Source: Psychrobacillus lasiicapitis (GTDB taxonomy: Bacteria; Bacillota; Bacilli; Bacillales_A; Planococcaceae). From it: a DNA stretch of 64,000 nt. A program made the position numbers and the translations under genes. A model generated the notes under the pieces. It saw nothing but the letters and a program-made list of their open reading frames with translations. It was not told the origin of the DNA and did not search any database. Each line of letters opens with the position of its first letter. Within the stretch, counting starts at the first letter, position 1. The DNA is taken from contig NZ_VDGH01000010.1 of NCBI RefSeq assembly GCF_006861795.1, forward strand, positions 125,982 to 189,981, written 5' to 3'. Shown in pieces: positions 43,034 through 51,342 of this stretch.

Positions 43034-43510
43034 ATGATGAATTTTATCACCTCATTATTTGATTCACATTTTGATTTATATATAAGACTGGTTGTAGCAA
43101 CAGGAGTCGGATTTTTTATAGGTTTAGAAAGGGCGATAAAGAATAAGCCGGCTGGTATTAGAACTCATATATTAGTATGTTTAGGATCGACATTAGCGAT
43201 GTCCTTGTCTACTTTAAATCAGGGACCTTACATGGACCCGATGCGCTTGGCAGCTCAAGTAATAAGTGGTATTGGTTTTCTTGGAGCAGGTGTAATTTGG
43301 ATAGATAAGGGCAATGTAAAGCGTGGACTTACTACTGCTGCAAATCTTTGGATTACTGCTTGTGTCGGTTTAACAATAGGCTATGGAGCATATGATCTGG
43401 CTATTATTACGGCAGTCTTAATGTTTATTGCGATGAACTTGCCAAAGCTTGTGGTGAAAATAGGGATTTTACCTTCCAGAGAAAAAGATGATGATAGTGA
43501 TGGGGAGTAA
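43034..43510 (+). CDS. MgtC/SapB family membrane protein, 158 aa
   Basis: Short MgtC-like protein with four or five helices and the invariant motifs LVVATGVGFFIGLERAI, KPAGIRTHILVCLGSTLAM, RLAAQVISGIGFLGAGVIW and KRGLTTAANLWITACVGLTI. Only the membrane domain is present, with no C-terminal ACT-like domain, as in B. subtilis YhiD. The family is associated with growth at low Mg and with membrane-potential homeostasis; it is not itself a Mg transporter. GGAGTAATGC precedes two adjacent ATGs. Terminator follows. Confidence 0.9.
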   Translation: MMNFITSLFDSHFDLYIRLVVATGVGFFIGLERAIKNKPAGIRTHILVCLGSTLAMSLSTLNQGPYMDPMRLAAQVISGIGFLGAGVIWIDKGNVKRGLTTAANLWITACVGLTIGYGAYDLAIITAVLMFIAMNLPKLVVKIGILPSREKDDDSDGE

Positions 43511-43539
43511 CCGAATAGTTTAAATAAGTTAAACGAAGC

Positions 43540-43582
43540 AAAGACTACAATTATCGTAATATCGGTGATTGTAGTTTTTTTA
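43540..43582 (+). terminator. terminator after the MgtC-like gene
   Basis: GACTACAAT / ATTGTAGTT stem, then TTTTTT. Confidence 0.85.
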
Positions 43583-43630
43583 TGGATATTTACCATCCAG
43601 AAGTAAGTTATAGAATAGGGGATAAAAGCA

Positions 43631-44593
43631 GTGAAACCAAGAAGTAACCAACAGTTGATCGACGACTGGATTCAGCAATATCGACCTTTTACCATACAAG
43701 GAAAAAATGCCTCCTACATACCAGCTTTAGAAAAGGTAAATTCTTCTCATTTAGGCATATCCATCATCGAGCCAGATGGAAGCATTATAAAGTCCGGTGA
43801 TTGGAAAGTGGTATTCACGCTACAGAGCATTTCTAAAGTAATTAGTTTTATCGTAGCATGTATGCATCATGGGATTCCTTATGTTTTGGAACGAGTCGAT
43901 TTAGAACCAACCGGTGATCCATTTGACTCCATCATTCGTTTAGAAATGCATAAGCTCGGCAAACCACTAAATCCCATGATTAATGCAGGGGCCATAACAG
44001 TATCTTCCATCCTACCAGGGGCCGATTCAAAAGCGAAGTTAGATTCTGTATTACTATTAATGGAAAAAATGGTCGGAAAATCTTTTACCTACAATGAAGA
44101 AGTGTTCCTCTCTGAATGGAAAACGGCAAATCGAAATAGAGCGCTCGCTTATTATTTAAAAGAAACAGGCTATTTAGAAATAGAAGTGGAGGAAGCCTTA
44201 GAAGTGTACTTGAAACAATGTTCGATTGAAGTGACGACAGAAGATATCGCTTTGATGGGATTGGTTCTAGCACAGGATGGATATCATCCAATACGGAAAG
44301 AACAAATCCTTCCGAAAGAAGTTGCTCGATTAGCTAAGAGTCTAATGCTGACTTGTGGTGTTTACAATAACTCTGGACGATTTGCTGCTTTCATTGGAAT
44401 CCCGTCAAAAACAGGAGTTTCCGGCGGTGTCATGGCAGCAGTACCTCCCCGTGTTAGACAGGAGGCATCGCCTCTACTTGATGGATGTGGGATAGGTATT
44501 TATGGACCAGCTATCGACGAGTATGGAAGCAGTGTAGCAGGTGTTTTTTTATTGGAGAAAATAGCGAAAACATGGGATTTGAGTATTTTTTAG
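43631..44593 (+). CDS. glsA: glutaminase A, 320 aa
   Basis: Serine-dependent glutaminase hydrolysing glutamine to glutamate and ammonia. Beta-lactamase-like fold with catalytic S-x-x-K in FTLQSISKVI, then LNPMINAGAIT, YNNSGRFAAFIGIPSKTGVSGG (Tyr and Gly-rich active-site motifs), ending in a short tail. Length fits GlsA (YbgJ/YlaM, about 310-330). GTG start at 43631. Not adjacent to a glutamine transporter here. Confidence 0.92.
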   Translation: MKPRSNQQLIDDWIQQYRPFTIQGKNASYIPALEKVNSSHLGISIIEPDGSIIKSGDWKVVFTLQSISKVISFIVACMHHGIPYVLERVDLEPTGDPFDSIIRLEMHKLGKPLNPMINAGAITVSSILPGADSKAKLDSVLLLMEKMVGKSFTYNEEVFLSEWKTANRNRALAYYLKETGYLEIEVEEALEVYLKQCSIEVTTEDIALMGLVLAQDGYHPIRKEQILPKEVARLAKSLMLTCGVYNNSGRFAAFIGIPSKTGVSGGVMAAVPPRVRQEASPLLDGCGIGIYGPAIDEYGSSVAGVFLLEKIAKTWDLSIF

Positions 44594-44603
44594 AAAGAAA
44601 ATG

Positions 44604-44643
44604 TAAAAGGCTTTCCTAGAGATGGTCGAGGGAAGCCTTTTCA
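44604..44643 (+). terminator. terminator after glsA
   Basis: AAAAGGCTTtCC / GGgAAGCCTTTT, then TCACT; weak T-run beyond the stem. Confidence 0.75.
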
Positions 44644-44666
44644 CTAAGTGCTATCCTATTTAGTTG

Positions 44667-44695
44667 TTGATACCTTATGGAAACAGTCGTATAAT
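44667..44695 (+). promoter_or_regulatory. sigma-A promoter of the ABC importer operon with palindromic -10 region
   Basis: TTGATA (44667-44672), a 17-bp spacer and TATAAT (44690-44695) form a near-consensus promoter. The -10 box is the centre of CGTATAATACG, a perfect 11-bp palindrome that a repressor could occupy. The leader is about 170 nt to the first gene. Confidence 0.6.
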
Positions 44696-44870
44696 ACGTA
44701 ATGGAATCACTAGCAAATTCTATCCATTTAATTCTGTTTTTTTCCACCCACTCTCTGGTAATCTTCCGCATTACCAAAATATGACCTTCGTCAGGCCACA
44801 AAATATATTTCTTTCATTCTTTATTTTAAACCGGATCGATTTCAATTTATTAATAGAAGGAGTGCAGTAA

Positions 44871-46484
44871 ATGACCAATAAGTTTTTCGGTTTCATCGTT
44901 ATAGCTACTCTAGCTGTATCGATTATATTAGCAGGATGTTCAACATCTAATTCTCAACAAAATAATCATAAAAGTAAGGAAGCTCCAAAAGATGAACTTG
45001 TTTTAGCGTTTGGATCTGAACCAGAAACAGGATTTGATCCAACAACAGGATGGGGACGTTATGGTACACCTCTATTTCAAAGTACTCTATTAAAAAGAGA
45101 TGACAAGCTTAATATTGTTAATGATTTAGCAACAAGTTATGAGGTAAATGAAGACGGAAAAGTTTGGACTGTGAAGTTACGTGAAGACGTGAAATTTTCA
45201 GATGGCGAGCCCTTAACAGCAGAAGACGTAAAATTTACCTTTGAAACAGCGATGAACAGTGGATCTGTTGTGGATTTGAATGGTTTGCAAAAAGTAGAAG
45301 CAGTGGATAATACGACTGTTAAATTCTTACTGAAGGAAGCACGATCTACGTTTATAAATAATTTAGTTGCAACTGGTATTGTACCTGAGCATGCGTATAG
45401 TGAAAACTATGGAGAAAACCCTATAGGCTCCGGGCCATATCAGCTTGAACAATGGGACAAGGGCCAACAGCTAATTGTTAAAGAGAATCCTGAATACTAT
45501 GGCAAAAAGCCTTACTTTAAAAAAGTTACATTTGTATTTTTAAATGAAGACTCTGCCTTTGCGGCTGCACAAGCAGGAACAGTTGACCTTGCCTATATCC
45601 CAGCTGCATATAGCAAACAGGACGTTCCTGGGATGAAACTTAAAGCAATAAAAACAGTAGATAATCGTGGGATTGTATTCCCTTATGTGAAGTCAGGTGA
45701 CTTTACAAAGGACGGTCTACCAATTGGTAATGACGTAACTGCAGATCCGGCTATTCGTCACGCGATTAATATTGCAGTAGACCGAAAAGCATTAATCGAC
45801 GGAGTGCTAGAAGGCTATGGTTCACCAGCCTACACATCAGTGGATGGGCTACCTTGGTGGAATCCAGACACGATGATGAAAGATGCAGATGTAGACGGAG
45901 CACGTCAACTATTAGAGGAAGCGGGCTGGAAAGATACAGATGGTGATGGAATTCTTGAAAAAGGGAAGATGAAAGCAGAATTTACTCTCTATTACGTTGC
46001 GGATGATGTAATAAGACAATCTCTTGCTATTTCCGTTGCGGATATGATGAAACCACTTGGTATTAACATAAAAGTTGAAGGCGGCAGTTGGGATATTATC
46101 GGACAAAAAATGTATTCCGAAGCTGTACTAATGGGATGGGGAAGTCATGACCCGCATGAAATGTACAATATTTATGGCGGTGACAATGCCGGAGTAGATT
46201 ACTATAATACAGGATATTATCAAAATGATACAGTGGATGGTTATTTTAAAAAGGCCCTTCAAGCAAAAAGTGAAGCAGAAGCAATTGAGTTTTGGCAAAA
46301 GGCTCAATGGGATGGAACGACTGGTTTAAGTGCAAAAGGAGATGCTCCTTGGGCATGGTTAGTCAACATTGATCACTTGTACCTAGTGAAAGAAGGTCTT
46401 GATATAGGAGAACAAAGAATCCACGTTCATGGACATGGTTGGCCGGCAACAGACAATATCGTTGACTGGAAATGGAGTAATTAA
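44871..46484 (+). CDS. ABC transporter substrate-binding lipoprotein (family 5; nickel/peptide type), 537 aa
   Basis: Lipoprotein signal with lipobox ILAGC (Cys at about residue 24). Family 5 solute-binding fold: LATSYEVNEDGKVWTVKLRE, FSDGEPLTAEDVKFTFE, GSGPYQLEQWDKGQ, AIRHAINIAVDRKAL. Related proteins bind nickel, metal-opine complexes or short peptides. Unusual: the C-terminal RIHVHGHGWPATDN is histidine-rich, which leans towards a metal or metallophore ligand (inference). First gene of a five-gene operon. GAAGGAG ribosome site. Confidence 0.88.
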   Translation: MTNKFFGFIVIATLAVSIILAGCSTSNSQQNNHKSKEAPKDELVLAFGSEPETGFDPTTGWGRYGTPLFQSTLLKRDDKLNIVNDLATSYEVNEDGKVWTVKLREDVKFSDGEPLTAEDVKFTFETAMNSGSVVDLNGLQKVEAVDNTTVKFLLKEARSTFINNLVATGIVPEHAYSENYGENPIGSGPYQLEQWDKGQQLIVKENPEYYGKKPYFKKVTFVFLNEDSAFAAAQAGTVDLAYIPAAYSKQDVPGMKLKAIKTVDNRGIVFPYVKSGDFTKDGLPIGNDVTADPAIRHAINIAVDRKALIDGVLEGYGSPAYTSVDGLPWWNPDTMMKDADVDGARQLLEEAGWKDTDGDGILEKGKMKAEFTLYYVADDVIRQSLAISVADMMKPLGINIKVEGGSWDIIGQKMYSEAVLMGWGSHDPHEMYNIYGGDNAGVDYYNTGYYQNDTVDGYFKKALQAKSEAEAIEFWQKAQWDGTTGLSAKGDAPWAWLVNIDHLYLVKEGLDIGEQRIHVHGHGWPATDNIVDWKWSN

Positions 46485-46486
46485 AC

Positions 46487-47488
46487 GTGCGTAAAATGCT
46501 TTTAGGAAAGCTAGGAATCTTTCTATTACTGAAAGGTTTAAGAATGCTTACATTATTAATAGCTATTTGTTTCATTTCGTTTTTGTTAGTAAAAAACTCT
46601 CCAATAGATCCTATTCAAGCATATATTGGTGCGGATATGTTAAAAGTGGGGCCGGAGCAACGAGAAAAGATAGCCGAGTATTGGGGACTTGATCAACCAG
46701 TTATGGTGCAGTTTTTGAATTGGGGATCTGCTCTACTTGCTGGTGACTTGGGCACATCCATGATTTTTCGTCGACCGGTAGCGGAAATAATAGGAGAACG
46801 ATTTGTAAACTCTCTTATCTTAATGGTAACAGCATGGGTTCTGTCCGGAGTAATTGGGTTTGTGATGGGCGTTGTGTCTGCTATGAAGAAGGACAGTTGG
46901 ATAGATCGATTGATTAAGTGGTATTGTTACACGCTTGCATCCACTCCTACTTTTTGGCTGGGACTTTTAATGCTCATCGTGTTTGCTGTTTGGCTCGGCT
47001 GGTTTCCAATCGGATTGGGTGTTCCAGCAGGGGTACTTGCAGCAGATGTTACAATTGCAGATCGAATAGAGCATCTTATTCTACCGGCCATTACACTTAG
47101 TATTATTGGTGTTGCCAATGTTGCGTTGCATACTCGTCAGAAACTAATCGATGTACTTGCGAGCGATTATGTGTTGTTTGCGAGGGCTCGAGGTGAACGT
47201 GGTTTTATCTTGTTTTGGAGGCATGGATTACGTAATGTGGCTTTGCCGGCAATAACCTTACAATTTGCGGCGTTTGGCGAATTGTTTGGGGGGGCTGTGC
47301 TTGCAGAGCAGATTTTCTCTTATCCAGGTCTAGGACAAGCGACGGTAGAAGCAGGTCTTCGCGGAGATGTTCCGCTACTATTAGGATTAGTCATTTTTAG
47401 TACATTCTTTGTTTTTGCAGGGAATTTAATTGCTGATTTGATCTACTATGTTGTAGATCCAAGAACGAGGGAGAGTAGAATGATATGA
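46487..47488 (+). CDS. ABC transporter permease, NikB/DppB type, 333 aa
   Basis: Starts GTG two bases after the preceding stop. Six membrane helices, the N-terminal FISFLLVKNSPIDPIQAYIG pattern of DppB/NikB proteins, and the EAA-type loop DVLASDYVLFARARGERGFI, which contacts the ATPases. It forms the membrane channel with the next product. Overlaps the next gene by four bases (ATGA). Normal length (about 310-335). Confidence 0.9.
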   Translation: MRKMLLGKLGIFLLLKGLRMLTLLIAICFISFLLVKNSPIDPIQAYIGADMLKVGPEQREKIAEYWGLDQPVMVQFLNWGSALLAGDLGTSMIFRRPVAEIIGERFVNSLILMVTAWVLSGVIGFVMGVVSAMKKDSWIDRLIKWYCYTLASTPTFWLGLLMLIVFAVWLGWFPIGLGVPAGVLAADVTIADRIEHLILPAITLSIIGVANVALHTRQKLIDVLASDYVLFARARGERGFILFWRHGLRNVALPAITLQFAAFGELFGGAVLAEQIFSYPGLGQATVEAGLRGDVPLLLGLVIFSTFFVFAGNLIADLIYYVVDPRTRESRMI

Positions 47489-48348
47489 TTCAAAACCTCC
47501 ATGTTCGAAAAAAAGAAGAAAATCGATTTTCGTTAAATCGAAGACAAAGGAAGCTCGTAACAAGTATTGTTGCGGCGATAGTTTTGCTAGGTGTTGTAGT
47601 AGTTGGTGCTCTACTCGATGAGGAGAGAATTGCAACCAATCTTATTGCTCGTAATTTAGCTCCGTCATTCGATCATCTTTTTGGTACAGATTGGCTAGGG
47701 AGAGATATGTTTGCCCGAACAATTATGGGCCTTTCATTAAGCGTGAAAGTTGGATTGATCGGAGCAATTGGCAGTACATCTATTGCGCTTATTCTAGGTA
47801 TGGCAGCAGCAACAATGGGGAGAGTAGCAGATCGTCTCATCTCATGGCTGATTGATCTATTCCTCAGTGTTCCTCATCTTGTGACCTTAATACTCATCGC
47901 GTTTACGCTAGGAGGAGGGTTTAAGGGGATTGTCATAGGGCTTGTTTTAACTCACTGGCCAAGTTTGGCCCGAGTTATTAGAGCGGAAGTTATGCAAATT
48001 CGTTCAGCAGAGTATGTACAGATTTCCAAGCAACTAGGCAAATCTAAGGGGTGGATTGCAGTTCATCATATACTTCCACATTTAACCCCGCAAATCTTAA
48101 TCGGTTTTATGTTGATGTTTCCTCACGTGATTTTGCATGAATCTGCCGTAACATTTATAGGTTTAGGGCTGTCTCCACACGAGCCGGCTATTGGTATTAT
48201 TTTGTCAGAATCCATGAAGTATTTGTCTGCAGGTATGTGGTGGCTTGCTTTTTACCCAGGCCTTTGCTTGCTTATGATTGTTCAGACATTCGATCGAATT
48301 GGAGAAAATCTTAGATTACTTTTGGATCCTTCGAAAAGCAATGATTAA
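47485..48348 (+). CDS. ABC transporter permease, NikC/DppC type, 287 aa
   Basis: Second membrane subunit. One N-terminal helix, then HLFGTDWLGRDMFARTIMGL (the DppC-type GTD-LGRD motif), further helices and the EAA loop RSAEYVQISKQLGKSKGWIA. The segment ESAVTFIGLGLSPHEPAIG is typical. Translationally coupled to the preceding permease; the ATPase gene follows after 18 bp. Confidence 0.9.
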   Translation: MIQNLHVRKKEENRFSLNRRQRKLVTSIVAAIVLLGVVVVGALLDEERIATNLIARNLAPSFDHLFGTDWLGRDMFARTIMGLSLSVKVGLIGAIGSTSIALILGMAAATMGRVADRLISWLIDLFLSVPHLVTLILIAFTLGGGFKGIVIGLVLTHWPSLARVIRAEVMQIRSAEYVQISKQLGKSKGWIAVHHILPHLTPQILIGFMLMFPHVILHESAVTFIGLGLSPHEPAIGIILSESMKYLSAGMWWLAFYPGLCLLMIVQTFDRIGENLRLLLDPSKSND

Positions 48349-48366
48349 TAAAAGGAGGGAGAAAAA

Positions 48367-49290
48367 TTGCCTATCCTTGAAGTGGAAAATTTATCGATAT
48401 CTTTTAATCAATATACAGCTGGTTTGAAACGAAAAAACATACAAGTAATTTCAAGCCTGCATGTCACACTTGAAGCAGGTGAAATATTAGCAGTTGTTGG
48501 AGCGAGTGGTTCGGGGAAAAGTTTGCTCGCTCATGCTATTCTTGGAATACTTCCAGATAATGCGCTCGTAAGTGGAACCATTAAATATAATGGGGAGTTA
48601 CTCACCCCTTCCACACAAGCATCGCTACGTGGGAAAGAGATTGCACTTATTCCACAATCGACAAACTATTTAGACCCACTTATGCGTGTAGGAAATCAAG
48701 TTCGTACCTCTGTCCAAACTGGAGACGCTACTTTAGCCCAACGAGCGGTTTTTAAAAGGCTTCACTTACAACAAACTGTGGAAAAGATGTATCCCTTTCA
48801 GCTTTCTGGGGGAATGGCAAGAAGAGCGCTGCTATCCACCGCAATCGTGAGCGATGCGAAGGTAATTATTGCAGATGAACCTACTCCAGGACTAGATCCA
48901 GTTGTGATGAAAGAAGCTTTAAACAACTTCAGAGAATTTGCTGATAATGGATGTGCGGTTATGCTCATTACACATGATATTGAATCTGCGTTGATGATTG
49001 CCGATAAAATCGCTGTGTTTTATGCAGGAACGACAGTTGAGTTAGCTCCTGTAGAAGATTTTACGGGGAACGGGGAAGCATTAAGGCATCCATATAGTAA
49101 AGCATTATGGAGAGCATTGCCTCAAAATGATTTTACTCCAATTCCTGGTTCGCAGCCTCATCCAAGTGATTTGCCAACTGGTTGTTTATTTGCACCACGT
49201 TGTACAATGGCAACCTCTGCATGTAGTGAAGAACAACCGGATATGCGGAATATCCGCAATGGAATGGTGAGGTGTATGCATGCGACTTGA
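48367..49290 (+). CDS. ABC transporter ATP-binding protein, NikD/DppD type, 307 aa
   Basis: TTG start after AAGGAGGG. Walker A GASGSGKS (about residue 43), Q-loop, signature LSGGMARRALL, Walker B VIIADEPTPGLD and the H-loop ITHDIE. The C-terminal extension GCLFAPRCTMATSAC plus a later Cys provides four cysteines, the arrangement that binds an iron-sulfur cluster in some DppD-type ATPases. Powers import together with the next gene, which overlaps it by 11 bases. Confidence 0.9.
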   Translation: MPILEVENLSISFNQYTAGLKRKNIQVISSLHVTLEAGEILAVVGASGSGKSLLAHAILGILPDNALVSGTIKYNGELLTPSTQASLRGKEIALIPQSTNYLDPLMRVGNQVRTSVQTGDATLAQRAVFKRLHLQQTVEKMYPFQLSGGMARRALLSTAIVSDAKVIIADEPTPGLDPVVMKEALNNFREFADNGCAVMLITHDIESALMIADKIAVFYAGTTVELAPVEDFTGNGEALRHPYSKALWRALPQNDFTPIPGSQPHPSDLPTGCLFAPRCTMATSACSEEQPDMRNIRNGMVRCMHAT

Positions 49291-49876
49291 AGCAAAAAAT
49301 ATCGGATTTCGATATGGTAATGGACCATGGCTATTTCAACATACAAACCTAACTGTAGAACCAGGAGAAATTGTTGGACTCACAGGACCTAGCGGACGTG
49401 GTAAAACAACTTTTTGCCGTATTTTATCGGGATATGAAAAGCCGCCAGAAGGAAAAGTGACGATTGGTGGTTTGCCAATCATCTCGAAAGGAATGCACCC
49501 AGTTCAATTAGTTTTCCAGCATCCAGAAAAAGCAGTAAACCCACGTTGGAAAATGGGGAAGGTGCTTAACGAAGGAGGAAGGCCTGACCTAGAACTGCTA
49601 GATTTATTAGGTATTGAGCAGGAATGGTTAACTAGATGGCCAGGAGAGTTATCAGGTGGAGAGCTACAGCGATTTTGCGTAGCTAGAGCACTGGGAGCTG
49701 GGACTCGGTTTCTTATAGCAGACGAGATGACTACGATGCTGGATGCAATCACACAAGCTCAAATTTGGCATGCGGTTATAGAAATTGCAAGGAAGAGAGA
49801 AATGGGCATTATTGTCGTAAGTCACGAAGCTAAATTGGTGGAAAGACTTTGTCATCGAGTAATTGAATTGCATTGA
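49280..49876 (+). CDS. ABC transporter ATP-binding protein, NikE-like, 198 aa
   Basis: Short ATPase. Walker A GPSGRGKTT, signature LSGGELQRFCVARAL, Walker B FLIADEMTTMLD (Met in place of the usual Pro-Thr) and VSHEAKLVERL. It lacks the C-terminal oligopeptide-transporter extension and is about 60 residues shorter than NikE/DppF, as is common in metal-type systems. Last gene of the operon; repeat B3 begins 24 bp after its stop with no hairpin terminator between. Confidence 0.88.
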   Translation: MRLEAKNIGFRYGNGPWLFQHTNLTVEPGEIVGLTGPSGRGKTTFCRILSGYEKPPEGKVTIGGLPIISKGMHPVQLVFQHPEKAVNPRWKMGKVLNEGGRPDLELLDLLGIEQEWLTRWPGELSGGELQRFCVARALGAGTRFLIADEMTTMLDAITQAQIWHAVIEIARKREMGIIVVSHEAKLVERLCHRVIELH

Positions 49877-50014
49877 AATTACTTTCATTTGGATGGAATT
49901 TTATCCCGCATTAACGGGCAGTAAGACTCCGACTTCAAGATTGAAGAAAAGCGAAAAAATGAGTGGGAGTCAACTGCCCGTAAAAGCCCGATGAAATGAT
50001 CCCAGACTAAGTAC

Positions 50015-50029
50015 GCAACATCGTGTTGC
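50015..50029. repeat. mini-hairpin with ACATCGTGT core, site 3 (insertion relative to B2)
   Basis: GCAACATCGTGTTGC. B2 reads TACGCAAAGCTCG where B3 has 21 extra bases after TACGCA, so the GCA arm is pre-existing sequence and its TGC complement is new. Confidence 0.65.
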
Positions 50030-50077
50030 TCCTGCGCAAAGCTCGTCGCAAAATAATAGAGCGTTTGCAACGTCTGT

Positions 50078-50100
50078 GTGACCCACATCGTGTGGGTCAC
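50078..50100. repeat. mini-hairpin with ACATCGTGT core, site 4 (10-bp stem)
   Basis: Arms GTGACCC and GGGTCAC around ACATCGTGT give a perfect 23-base hairpin with a TCG loop. The equivalent in B2 has one mismatch. Confidence 0.65.
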
Positions 50101-50195
50101 AACTAACAATCAGTGGGGGATGACGGGGGCTAAATGCGCGACGTCCTGTGCGTCTAAAAACCCCACTGATTGAAGTTTCACTTTATCATATTTTG

Positions 50196-50237
50196 AAGCC
50201 GTTCTAACGCAAAAACGTTAGAGCGGCTTATTTTTTC
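50196..50237 (+). terminator. strong terminator downstream of repeat B3
   Basis: GCCGTTCTAACG / CGTTAGAGCGGC with loop CAAAAA, then TTATTTTTTC. Probably the real end of the ABC operon transcript, which would include the repeat. Confidence 0.85.
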
Positions 50238-50397
50238 ATTTGACTGGTTCCAGCTCATTTTTGGTGACTTGTGTGAATATACTAGATCAGTAGGGTAGAG
50301 AAAATTGAACTAATACATAATGAAATATTAGAATAGAACAATTCATGCTTAGAAAGCGAACGAAATAAAATTACTTAGCAGTATTGGAGGATATACT

Positions 50398-51342
50398 TTG
50401 AAAGTATTAGTAACCGGAGCGGCTGGTTTTATCGGTTCACATGTCGTACAAGTATTACTAGAACAGCAATTCACTGTCGTTGCAGTGGATAATCTATCGA
50501 CAGGTAAGAGAGATAGGATACCTACAGGTGTAAAATTTTATGAAATGGATGTAACGAATAATGATGTGGGAAATATCTTTACCAATGAACAACCAGATTA
50601 CGTCATTCATCTAGCCCATCAAATTGCCGTGTGTGACTCGAAGTTAAAACCAATGAAAGATGAACATGCAAGCTTACTTGGTACACTTAATATTCTTCGC
50701 TTATCTAATGAGTATAAAGTGAAAAAATGTATATTCGCATCTTCTGCAGCAGTCTACGGAAATTCTTCTATTTTACCAAGTAAAGAAGATTCGAAGCTTG
50801 CCCCTCGTTCATTTCTAACTTTATGTAAACTTTCTGCCGAGAATTATGTTCAGTTATATAAAAAACTTTTTGGATTAAACAGCTGTATTTTGCGGTTTTC
50901 AAATGTCTTTGGTCCTACGCAAACAAACGGAGTAATTATAAGCTTTCTCAATTGTTTATTGGACGGGGAGAGCCCGGTCATATTTAATGATGGCCACCAA
51001 ACGAGAGATTTCATCTATGTAAAAGATGCAGCAGCAGCTTGCATACAAGCATTGATATCAGAAAGTACTGGAGTTTTTAATATTAGTACTTCCACAGAAA
51101 TATCGATTCAGCAAGTATTTGAAGAGTTAACAAGGATTACTGGTATCCAAACTAATCCTGTCTACGAAACATTACGTGAAGAAGAGATTAATAGAAGTGT
51201 TCTTTCCAATGAAAAGGCAATGTCGACTTTTAATTGGAATCCGGTCTATAGCTTAGCTTCAGGTTTAGAAGAAACTGTCAGAGAAACAGAATTAACTCGG
51301 ATGGGAGGATTGTTTGGAGCTCGTTCTGATAAAATCATATAA
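50398..51342 (+). CDS. NAD-dependent epimerase/dehydratase homologue lacking the catalytic Tyr, 314 aa
   Basis: Extended SDR of the UDP-glucose 4-epimerase type. TTG start after GGAGG. Rossmann motif TGAAGFIGSH, DNLSTGK, the Ser motif FASSAAVYGN, FSNVFGP and a C-terminal sugar domain. The catalytic Y-x-x-x-K is broken: where relatives read SPYGLCK this protein reads SFLTLCK, so the Tyr is Leu while the Lys is kept. It is therefore probably a pseudo-enzyme, or has altered chemistry. Overlaps the next gene by 29 bases. Confidence 0.85.
   Translation: MKVLVTGAAGFIGSHVVQVLLEQQFTVVAVDNLSTGKRDRIPTGVKFYEMDVTNNDVGNIFTNEQPDYVIHLAHQIAVCDSKLKPMKDEHASLLGTLNILRLSNEYKVKKCIFASSAAVYGNSSILPSKEDSKLAPRSFLTLCKLSAENYVQLYKKLFGLNSCILRFSNVFGPTQTNGVIISFLNCLLDGESPVIFNDGHQTRDFIYVKDAAAACIQALISESTGVFNISTSTEISIQQVFEELTRITGIQTNPVYETLREEEINRSVLSNEKAMSTFNWNPVYSLASGLEETVRETELTRMGGLFGARSDKII

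Larger units (their letters stand above)
49900..50186 (+). repeat. dispersed repeat family B, copy 3
   Basis: 287 bp with the same ends as B2. It differs by a 21-bp insertion (mini-hairpin at 50015-50029) after TACGCA and by loss of the palindromes near its right end. Contains a second, 23-base perfect mini-hairpin at 50078-50100. It directly follows the ABC operon and could act as its 3' end. Confidence 0.8.
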
